Assembly (NCBI GenBank): GCA_021793215.1
Contig: JAJYTE010000019.1
Span: 1 to 49,720, forward strand
Length of the DNA stretch: 49,720 bases
Reading direction: 5' to 3'
Source of the DNA: Bacillota bacterium
GTDB lineage: Bacteria > Bacillota > Sulfobacillia > JAJZYS01 > JAJYTV01
A program made the position numbers and the translations under genes. The stretch's first letter is position 1. Every line of letters begins with the position of its first letter. The notes under the pieces are model-generated. The model searched no databases. It was not told the DNA's origin and was given only the letters and a program-made list of their open reading frames with translations. Positions 43,952 to 49,720 of this stretch are shown here, piece by piece.

Positions 43952-45256
43952 TTGGATCACGACGAGTTCGAGGAGGCCGTGGCCGCCGAGCCAGACCTCT
44001 ACATCGATGGAGGTCGCCCACTTCAGGGCGACGTACAGATCGAGGCCTCAAAGAATGCCGTGCTGCCGATCCTGGCCGCTACACTGCTCACTTCTGATCC
44101 CGTCCGCCTGCCGGGCGTCCCATGGTTGCACGACGTCGACACGCTCTGCCGCGTCCAACGGTCGCTCGGTGTCGACGTGTCCCGCGAAGGGCGCGACCTC
44201 GTGGTGCAGGCGATCGATGTCGATCCGTTCGCCGCGCCGGAGCACCTCGTCCGGCGCATGCGCGCCTCGTTCCTGATCGCCGGACCCCTCCTCGCGCGCT
44301 TCGGCGCGGCGCGCGTGCCGCTGCCGGGAGGCTGCGCGATCGGGTCGCGGCCGATCGACCTCCACCTCAAGGGCCTCGTCGCGCTCGGTGCGGACGTGCA
44401 GGCCGGCAGCGGCTACATCGAGTTCCGCGCGCCCCGACTGCACGGCGCGAACATCTACCTCGACTTCCCGAGCGTCGGCGCGACCGAGAACCTGCTGATG
44501 GCAGCCGCGGTGGCCGACGGCTGGACTACGATCGAGAACGCCGCGCAGGAGCCCGAGGTTGTCGACCTCGCGAACTTCCTCTGCTCGCTCGGTGCGGAGG
44601 TGCGCGGCGCGGGCACGACGGAGCTGCGCATCCACGGGGTACGCCGGCTGCATGGCACCACGTACCAGGTGATCAGCGACCGGATCGAGGCCGGGACCTA
44701 CCTCGTGGCCACTGCTGCCACCGGCGGCGACGTCACGGTCGGACCCGTGCTCCCCGAACATCTCAAGCCGCTGCTTGCGAAGCTGCGCGAGGCCGGCGGG
44801 GAGGTCGACGTCCAGGGTGACGCGGTCCGACTGCGCCAGCGCGGCAGGCTTCGGGCGATCGACCTCAAGACGATGCCTCACCCCGGATTCCCCACCGACT
44901 TGCAGGCGCCCCTGATGGCCGCCCTCTCACTGGCCGAGGGGACCTCCGTGATCACGGAAACCGTCTTCGAGAACCGCTTCATGCACATCCCGGAACTGCG
45001 CCGCATGGGGGCCGACGTGAAGATCGACGGCCGCACCGCCCTCGTCACCGGCGTCGACCACCTGACCGGCGCGACCCTGCACGCGAGCGACCTGCGCGCG
45101 GCCGCGGCCCTCGTGATCGCAGCCCTCGCGGCCAACGGCCGTTCGACCGTCGCCGACGCGTTCCACCTCGACCGGGGCTACGCCGACCTCGAGGAGAAGT
45201 TCGCCCAGCTCGGCGCCCAGATCGAGCGGCGCTCATCCTGCTCCGAAGTGCTCTGA
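43952..45256 (+). CDS. murA: UDP-N-acetylglucosamine 1-carboxyvinyltransferase
   Basis: MurA makes UDP-GlcNAc-enolpyruvate, the first committed step of peptidoglycan synthesis. The 434-residue product has the lysine-asparagine pair in QIEASKNAVLPIL (Lys34, Asn35), PGVPWLHDVDTL, the catalytic cysteine in LPGGCAIGSRPIDLHL (Cys128) and PHPGFPTDLQAPLMA. The cysteine is present, so the enzyme should be sensitive to fosfomycin. The start is TTG 43952 after AAGGGG; GTG 43898 is a longer alternative without family likeness. An unusual acidic extension of about ten residues precedes the domain. A second hydrophobic-protein gene or spoIID does not follow. Confidence 0.95.
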   Translation: MDHDEFEEAVAAEPDLYIDGGRPLQGDVQIEASKNAVLPILAATLLTSDPVRLPGVPWLHDVDTLCRVQRSLGVDVSREGRDLVVQAIDVDPFAAPEHLVRRMRASFLIAGPLLARFGAARVPLPGGCAIGSRPIDLHLKGLVALGADVQAGSGYIEFRAPRLHGANIYLDFPSVGATENLLMAAAVADGWTTIENAAQEPEVVDLANFLCSLGAEVRGAGTTELRIHGVRRLHGTTYQVISDRIEAGTYLVATAATGGDVTVGPVLPEHLKPLLAKLREAGGEVDVQGDAVRLRQRGRLRAIDLKTMPHPGFPTDLQAPLMAALSLAEGTSVITETVFENRFMHIPELRRMGADVKIDGRTALVTGVDHLTGATLHASDLRAAAALVIAALAANGRSTVADAFHLDRGYADLEEKFAQLGAQIERRSSCSEVL

Positions 45257-45262
45257 TACTCG

Positions 45263-45315
45263 AAAGGGAAGCGAGGGGAGCGCCCGCATCGGGCGCTCCC
45301 CTCGCTTCCCTTTTT
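45263..45315. terminator. Very strong bidirectional terminator between murA and the aldehyde dehydrogenase gene
   Basis: A perfect 23-bp stem (AAAGGGAAGCGAGGGGAGCG and so on) with a five-base GCATC loop is followed by TTTTT on the + strand and by A-rich sequence at its start, giving U-rich RNA in both directions. Confidence 0.93.
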
Positions 45316-45318
45316 CTC

Positions 45319-46869
45319 CTACTGCGCGGACGGAACGGCATAGCGCTCGACGATCGTGCGCGTCCTGTAGTAGGACGCCGGATCATCGGGTTCGCGCGGG
45401 TTGCCCTGCTCGCCGAGCGGAGAGCGAACTCCCGCGAGGGGGCCCGTCGACGCGCCGTTCAGGTAGAGGGCGTGCGCCTGCAGGTGCTCGCGGATGAACT
45501 GCACCTCCCGCGCGTCGCGCGTGAAGGCGGCGGCCGCAGGGGCGGTGCCGGCGCCGGTCGCGAGCTCGACCGCGCGTGAAAGCGTTCCGGCGCGCATCAC
45601 GCTGAGCAGTGGACCGAAGATCTCCTCGCGGCCGAGTCGGCTGTCCTCCGGCACGTCGTCCACGACGACAGGCCCGATGAAGTGGCCGGGCCCCTCGTGG
45701 TCACCCGGTCGCAGAACGGCCGCGTCCCGCGCGGCGCGGGCGGAGAAACCGCGCACCCGCGCAAGCGCCGGCGCGCTGACGAGCGGTCCGTAGCGGTGGT
45801 TCTCCCAGGCCGGTCCGCGGTCGGCGGCGTACTCGTCGATCGTCCGCAGGAGCGCCTCCAGGAACTCGTCATGGATGGAGCTGAGCAGCACAAGGTGGGC
45901 GGTCGAGGTGCATTTCTGACCCTGATAGCTGAATGCGGACCGGACCACCTCGCGCACAGCCCACGGTATGTCGGCGCTAGCCGTCACGATCGTCGCGGCC
46001 TTGCCGTCGGTCCTGGCGAGCAGGCGCCTCGGGCGCTCCTGGCCATCGCTCCAGGTGTTCGCGGCGGCAGCAACGGCGGCGCCGCCGTTGCGGGAACCGA
46101 TGAAGGAGCAGAATCGGGAGGCCGGGTGACGCACCAATGCATCCCGCAGCCCGGGGCCGTCGCCTGTCACCACGTTGAGCACGCCGGGAGGCAGGCCAGC
46201 CGCCTCGAATGCCGCGAGCGCCTCGTACGCGGCGACTGGCGCGACCTTCGATGGCTTGACCACGACGGCGTTGCCCATCGCGATGGCGGCGGCGGCGATG
46301 CCGAGCGGCAGGGCGGCCGGGAAGCTGAAGGGTGTCAGTACGACGCCGGCACCGATCGCGCCGTCCGCAGCCTCCACGACGACATCGCTTTGCACAGTGG
46401 CCCAGCGCACTGGACGCGCCGCCATCAGCCGCTCGGCGATCCAGGCCATGTGCATGATCGCCTCGATGAGCTCCGCGTCCGCCTCGGCAAAGCTCTTTCC
46501 GGCGTCGAAGGCCATCCAGGCCACGAGTTCGCGACGGCGGTGCAGCGTCGCGTCGCACACCCGGAGCAAGAGCGCGGCCCGCTCCTCGGGCGCCACCTGG
46601 CTCCAGCTCTCGGCGGCGCGTGCCGCCGCGCTCACCGCGATGTCGGCGTCGGACGCGTCGCCCGAGGCGACCTCGCCCACGACGCACGTGGGGTCTGCGG
46701 GATCGGTCGAGTGGAATGCCGCCCGGATCGGGAGCGGCACCCCGTCGATGCGCAACGGGTAGCGGCGTCCGAGTTGCGATCGGACCGCCTCCACCGCTGC
46801 GCGCATGCGGGCTTGCTCCTGCGGGTCGCGAAAGTCCAGTGCGGCGAGATCCTGGTACGGACGCACCAT
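45319..46869 (-). CDS. Aldehyde dehydrogenase superfamily protein with altered catalytic residues
   Basis: The 516-residue product has the ALDH fold and layout of the 1-pyrroline-5-carboxylate dehydrogenase (PruA/RocA) branch. Nucleophile Cys320 (FSYQGQKCTSTAHL) and Lys205 (VVVKPSK) are present, and the C-terminal PFGPLLSV-like region is recognisable (EIFGPLLSVMRAG). Two catalytic places are changed: the Asn that holds the oxyanion is Ser182 (LTPFSFPAALP) and the general-base Glu is Arg286 (LLARTDGKAATIV, normally ETGGK). The changes are visible in the DNA and not near an indel. It may be a non-oxidising member, a degenerate enzyme or an unusual specificity. ATG 46869 follows AAAGGGGAG. It is divergent from spoIIQ. 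Confidence 0.82.
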   Translation of the reverse strand: MVRPYQDLAALDFRDPQEQARMRAAVEAVRSQLGRRYPLRIDGVPLPIRAAFHSTDPADPTCVVGEVASGDASDADIAVSAAARAAESWSQVAPEERAALLLRVCDATLHRRRELVAWMAFDAGKSFAEADAELIEAIMHMAWIAERLMAARPVRWATVQSDVVVEAADGAIGAGVVLTPFSFPAALPLGIAAAAIAMGNAVVVKPSKVAPVAAYEALAAFEAAGLPPGVLNVVTGDGPGLRDALVRHPASRFCSFIGSRNGGAAVAAAANTWSDGQERPRRLLARTDGKAATIVTASADIPWAVREVVRSAFSYQGQKCTSTAHLVLLSSIHDEFLEALLRTIDEYAADRGPAWENHRYGPLVSAPALARVRGFSARAARDAAVLRPGDHEGPGHFIGPVVVDDVPEDSRLGREEIFGPLLSVMRAGTLSRAVELATGAGTAPAAAAFTRDAREVQFIREHLQAHALYLNGASTGPLAGVRSPLGEQGNPREPDDPASYYRTRTIVERYAVPSAQ

Positions 46870-47046
46870 CTGCACTCCCCTTTGGCGCGAAGGGATCAAT
46901 GAAATGACTGCTCCTATAGATTCGCCACCATTGCGCATGGCGTCAAGGCATGGGCTTCCAGCGGGCCCCGCAGCGCCGAGCGCGTTTGAGTATGGGCATT
47001 GCGGCGCAGACTATCCCCAAGCGTGCACGGAAGGAGTCTTCGCACC

Positions 47047-47796
47047 ATGCCCACTCGGGAACCCGTGTGGCGTCGACCCTACGCGTCGACCCGGACGAGC
47101 CTTCGCCGGGCAGCCCAAGCGGTGCGCCGCGAACCCTGGCTGGCCGTCGGGTCCGCCGCCGCAGTCGTCATCGCGATCGTCACCATCGCATCGCATGGGC
47201 GCGCCACTCCGAGCGCCCCTGTGCAGAGCCTGAACGGCCAGGCGGCCTGGAGTGGCCGGCGCACCAGGGGACCAGGCAACCTACCGGCGCCGATGGACCC
47301 CGAAGTAGAGTCCTCCCAAGCCCAGGCTGCGGCGGCGCCCCCGCAGGCCGTCGTCACGCCCCCACCGCCCGCCGCGCCGGCCCTGACGACCGCCCCGACC
47401 CACGGGCTCTGGCCGCTCGCCGGCCAGGTGACGCAGGGCTACGGGTGGGCCTATCAGCCGAACGGAGGCTACTGGTACTACAACACCGCTTGGGAGATCG
47501 CGGCCTCCGCCGGAACGGCGGTGCGCTCCGCGTTCGCGGGCGTCGTGCAGACGATCGAACCGGACCCGACCCAGGGACTGAGCGTCGCCGTGGAGAGCGG
47601 CGGCGAGCTCGTCGCGGAGTACACCGGGCTTTCGAAGGCGCAGGTCGCGGTGGGGCAGCAGGTGAGCGCCGGCACCGTGATCGGGCAACTGGGCAACGCG
47701 CCGTCGGGCTCCGGCAAGCCGCGCCTGCGCTTCGCGCTCCGCCATGGAAGCCAACCGGTGGATCCCTCGGCGTACCTTCAGGCGACGGCCCGCTAG
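47047..47796 (+). CDS. spoIIQ: SpoIIQ-like M23-domain sporulation protein
   Basis: The 249-residue product has one membrane helix (about 31-49, WLAVGSAAAVVIAIVTIAS), a proline/alanine-rich linker (about 75-118) and a degenerate LytM/M23 domain (120-240). Canonical M23 zinc ligands are absent: where H..GID should be there is NTAWEIA (146-152), and RLRFAL (226-231) replaces HLHF. SpoIIQ of B. subtilis is a forespore membrane protein that also lacks full zinc ligands and binds SpoIIIAH across the septum. Position just after murA (with an aldehyde dehydrogenase gene in between, and without spoIID) matches. ATG 47047 has AAGGAG 10 bases before. A generic inactive M23 envelope protein is the alternative. 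Confidence 0.75.
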   Translation: MPTREPVWRRPYASTRTSLRRAAQAVRREPWLAVGSAAAVVIAIVTIASHGRATPSAPVQSLNGQAAWSGRRTRGPGNLPAPMDPEVESSQAQAAAAPPQAVVTPPPPAAPALTTAPTHGLWPLAGQVTQGYGWAYQPNGGYWYYNTAWEIAASAGTAVRSAFAGVVQTIEPDPTQGLSVAVESGGELVAEYTGLSKAQVAVGQQVSAGTVIGQLGNAPSGSGKPRLRFALRHGSQPVDPSAYLQATAR

Positions 47797-47834
47797 CGGC
47801 GGCACGGCATGGCACCGCGAAACGCCGCATAGAG

Positions 47835-47936
47835 ATGGCGCGAACGTTGCCGAGGAAGGGGCCGGGTGCGGTGAAGGACCACATCTGGAAGCGCGCGTTG
47901 GACACCGCGCGTACGCTCGGCAGACGGCGGCGATAA
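47835..47936 (+). CDS. Possible 33-residue basic peptide gene
   Basis: ATG 47835 to TAA 47936 would encode MARTLPRKGPGAVKDHIWKR and a short basic tail ending GRRRR. It lies between the spoIIQ stop and a strong hairpin, so it would be co-transcribed with spoIIQ. The ribosome site is weak (ATAGAG). In B. subtilis spoIIID follows spoIIQ after one gene, but this is not SpoIIID. Chance ORF is quite possible. Confidence 0.3.
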   Translation: MARTLPRKGPGAVKDHIWKRALDTARTLGRRRR

Positions 47937-47941
47937 GATGT

Positions 47942-47977
47942 GCGAGTGCCCTGGAGCGAAGGCTCCAGGGCACTCGC
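47942..47977 (+). terminator. Terminator hairpin after the spoIIQ unit
   Basis: A perfect 16-bp stem (GCGAGTGCCCTGGAGC and complement) with a four-base GAAG loop. No long T run. Confidence 0.75.
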
Positions 47978-48466
47978 GTTCGCGGGCAGCGCCCGCTGCC
48001 CATTGGAGCGTCGGGCAAGCCGACGACCGCGCGAGGACTAGGATCGGCGACTCGACGGCGAGAGCGCACAGTGCCAGGGGGAGCTTTGGCCACCGAGCGC
48101 ATGTGTGCCGGAGTCGCTGTCTAGGTTCCGTCCGGGGCAGATGCCGCGGCAATTACGCCCTGGGGTGCGCGGTGCTGTCTCGTTGTCTGCATGCCGACTG
48201 TCCGGGTTCGCCGCGTCTGCCGTGACAGGAGAGAACCTTCCGGCCGAGAGCGGCGAACGATCGGCAGCGACGACGGACGCCTCCATCGAGATTGCCACCC
48301 CGCCCAAGACGGGCGATCGGGTGGTCCGCGGCCTACCTTCAGCATGCTTGTGCGGGCGAATCGGGGGAACTGCCGAATGGGCCGGCGGCGCTGGGTCCGA
48401 TGGACCTGCGCGCTGTGCAGCCAGGAGACTTCGGCGCATACACTCGAGCGGACAAGCACTGGAGGA
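47978..48466. other. Region without a recognised gene upstream of the recombinase
   Basis: These 489 bases have no frame with a family likeness; open frames on both strands are arginine/proline-rich shadows typical of GC-rich non-coding DNA. A CATACACT box at 48437-48444 matches a sigma-E -10, but no matching -35 is seen at the right distance. It may hold the recombinase promoter or one attachment site; I cannot define either. Confidence 0.45.
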
Positions 48467-48472
48467 ATGGAC

Positions 48473-48565
48473 ATGGAAGTCCGCTGGGTCGCAAGTGAGG
48501 ACGACGTCGCCGCCGCCCTGCGCGCGCTGCTGCGGCTGCTGCCGCTGCTACGGGACCCGAGCTAG
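48473..48565 (+). CDS. 30-residue peptide gene directly before the recombinase
   Basis: ATG 48473 (GGAGGA six bases upstream) to TAG 48565 encodes a 30-residue peptide, acidic first (MEVRWVASEDDVAAAL) and leucine-rich afterwards (RALLRLLPLLRDPS). The recombinase ATG follows with no gap. It could be a translational leader or a small partner. An earlier in-frame ATG at 48467 lies too close to the ribosome site. I do not recognise a family. Confidence 0.5.
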   Translation: MEVRWVASEDDVAAALRALLRLLPLLRDPS

Positions 48566-49720
48566 ATGCGCATCGCGACCTACGCACGCGTGTCAACCGA
48601 GGAACAGGCGCAGCATGGGACGTCCCTCGACGCCCAGACGAGCGTCTGCCGTGAGCGTGCCATCAAGATCGGGGCGACGAAGGTCGTCGCGTTCGCGGAC
48701 GCAGGGGTGTCTGGCACCGTGCTCGAGCGCCCCGGTCTCCAGGCGCTGCTCGCGGCGAGTGCTGCCGGCGAGATCGAGGCAGTGGTGTGCCTTGATCCAG
48801 ACCGGTTGGCGCGCAACCTCGCGCACCAGCTGATCCTCACGGACCGCTTGGAGTCGCGCGGCGTAGAGCTTCATTTTGTGCAGTTCGACCGCGCGCGCAC
48901 ACCGGATGGCAGGCTCCTCTACGCCATCCGCGGTGCGATCGCGGAGTTCGAGGCCCACAAGATCCGCGAGCGCACGCTGCAGGGAAAGCGCCAGCGCCTA
49001 CGCGAGGGGCGCGTGGTCACGGGAACGCGCATCGTCGGCTATGCGTACGACCGCAGCCGCCACCGATTCGTCGAGGACCCTGCGGAAGCCGCCGTCGTGC
49101 GTGAGATCTTCGCACTGGCGCCCCAGATGGGAACGCGCGCGATCGCCGAAGCGCTCAATGCGATGGGGCTGCGCGGAAAGAACGGCGGCCCCTGGCGCCA
49201 GTCGGCGGTCCACGGCGTCCTGCGCAACCCGAGCTACCTCGGAGAGATGGCGCAGTTGCGCGGCCTGGGACGCGTCACCCTGCCCGAGCTCGTCGACCAG
49301 GCGACCTTCGCACGGGCGCAGCAGGCGCTCGAGGCGCGGCGCCGCAAGCCCGAAGGACACGGCAGGGTCTACCTCCTGACGGGCGTCGCGCACTGCGCCG
49401 TCTGCGGCAACCGCATCACAGGCAGCGGCGGCAGCCGGCACTACTACGCCTGCACCGGCAAGCGGCTGGTGCCCCGGTGCCCGACGCCCTACTACGTTGC
49501 CGAAGAGCTTGAGGCCGCCGTCTGGGCCAAGGTGGCGAGCGAGCTGCAGACGGAGGCCCTCCGTTCGCAAAGCCCCGTCACCGACATGGGGGCCGCTGCC
49601 CGGCGGGCGGAGCGGGAACTTCGGCGCCTCGCTGGGCAGCGGCGGCGGCTCGCGCAGACGGCTGCCGCCGGCCGATTGCGCGCCGAGGACCTCGCGAGCG
49701 CCCTTGACGCCATCACGGCC
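48566..49720 (+). CDS. Large serine recombinase (partial, runs off the window)
   Basis: The first 385 codons are present and open to the edge. The N-terminal resolvase domain has YARVSTEEQ with the nucleophile Ser10, followed by DAGVSGTVLERPGL, CLDPDRLARNL and AIAEFEAHKIRERT; then the recombinase domain (GTRAIAEALNAMGLRG, VLRNPSYLGEM) and a zinc ribbon (CAVCGNRITGSGG, then YYACTGK and PRCP), and a coiled-coil start. Such proteins integrate and excise phages, integrative elements or sporulation-linked intervening elements (SpoIVCA type). Start ATG 48566 abuts the preceding TAG. The element it moves lies beyond the window, if at all. Confidence 0.92.
   Translation, partial: MRIATYARVSTEEQAQHGTSLDAQTSVCRERAIKIGATKVVAFADAGVSGTVLERPGLQALLAASAAGEIEAVVCLDPDRLARNLAHQLILTDRLESRGVELHFVQFDRARTPDGRLLYAIRGAIAEFEAHKIRERTLQGKRQRLREGRVVTGTRIVGYAYDRSRHRFVEDPAEAAVVREIFALAPQMGTRAIAEALNAMGLRGKNGGPWRQSAVHGVLRNPSYLGEMAQLRGLGRVTLPELVDQATFARAQQALEARRRKPEGHGRVYLLTGVAHCAVCGNRITGSGGSRHYYACTGKRLVPRCPTPYYVAEELEAAVWAKVASELQTEALRSQSPVTDMGAAARRAERELRRLAGQRRRLAQTAAAGRLRAEDLASALDAITA

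Noticed and set aside
46990-47030. Sigma-F-like elements before spoIIQ (GTATG and GCGCAGACTA)
   Set aside because: The spacing between the boxes is wrong and the -35 at the proper distance is poor.
48105-48833. Plus-strand frame running into the recombinase
   Set aside because: It lacks a ribosome site and changes no known motif; the recombinase frame starting at 48566 is the coding one.

Overview
The window is chromosomal DNA of a very GC-rich, endospore-forming member of the Bacillota (Firmicutes). The evidence is gene content and order. It carries spore genes (spmA/spmB, a SpoIID/LytB-domain protein, a SpoIIQ-like protein, a YtaF-like protein, an RsfA-like regulator, lysine 2,3-aminomutase). 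From about 26.8 to 47.8 kb the order follows the Bacillus subtilis block glpX - (rho) - rpmE - prfA - prmC - ywlC - ywlE - rpiB - ywlG - ... - atpIBEFHAGDC - ywmB - murAA - (spoIID) - spoIIQ. The base composition and frequent GTG/TTG starts suggest a deep high-GC lineage (Symbiobacterium/Sulfobacillus/Thermaerobacter-like), but I cannot fix the genus.

Layout. 0-5 kb: a decayed transglutaminase-like gene, then a leftward cluster panD - N-acylamino-acid-racemase/OSBS-like enolase - tetR - orphan peptide/nickel-type solute-binding protein. 5-8.7 kb: spmA-spmB, galU and a bicovalent-type flavin oxidase. 8.7-17 kb: an SLH-Ig-TIM-barrel surface protein, a SIMPL-domain secreted protein, an orphan MinC, a two-gene conjugation-like module (VirD4/TraG-type ATPase plus replication-relaxation protein), a YtaF-like membrane protein, a DUF1054 protein and an RsfA-like regulator. 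17.4-26.3 kb: a SpoIID-domain protein, otsA preceded by a c-di-AMP (ydaO/yuaA) riboswitch with a terminator, a GH15 glucoamylase/trehalase, kamA, a 61-residue protein and murJ.

26.4-36.2 kb is the conserved information/envelope block: membrane protein, glpX, MntP-like pump, rpmE with a structured leader, prfA, prmC, tsaC/ywlC, a YwlE-RpiB fusion, ywlG, dCMP deaminase, MazG-like protein, then tagO/wecA and wecB. 36.3-43.2 kb is the complete F1Fo ATP synthase operon with its own promoter, a possible leader ORF and an intercistronic hairpin after atpE. 43.2-47.8 kb holds ywmB, murA, an aldehyde dehydrogenase homologue lacking two catalytic residues, and spoIIQ. The window ends in a large serine recombinase, cut by the edge, preceded by a 30-residue ORF.

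The genes fit together as housekeeping (ATP synthesis, translation termination, tRNA modification, cell-wall precursor synthesis) interleaved with sporulation and osmotic/envelope functions. Several genes overlap by ATGA/GTGA/TTGA, implying translational coupling, and most units end in strong intrinsic-type hairpins. The points most worth a second look are the riboswitch on otsA, the YwlE-RpiB fusion, the catalytically altered aldehyde dehydrogenase, the orphan coupling-protein/Replic_Relax pair, and the recombinase unit next to spoIIQ.
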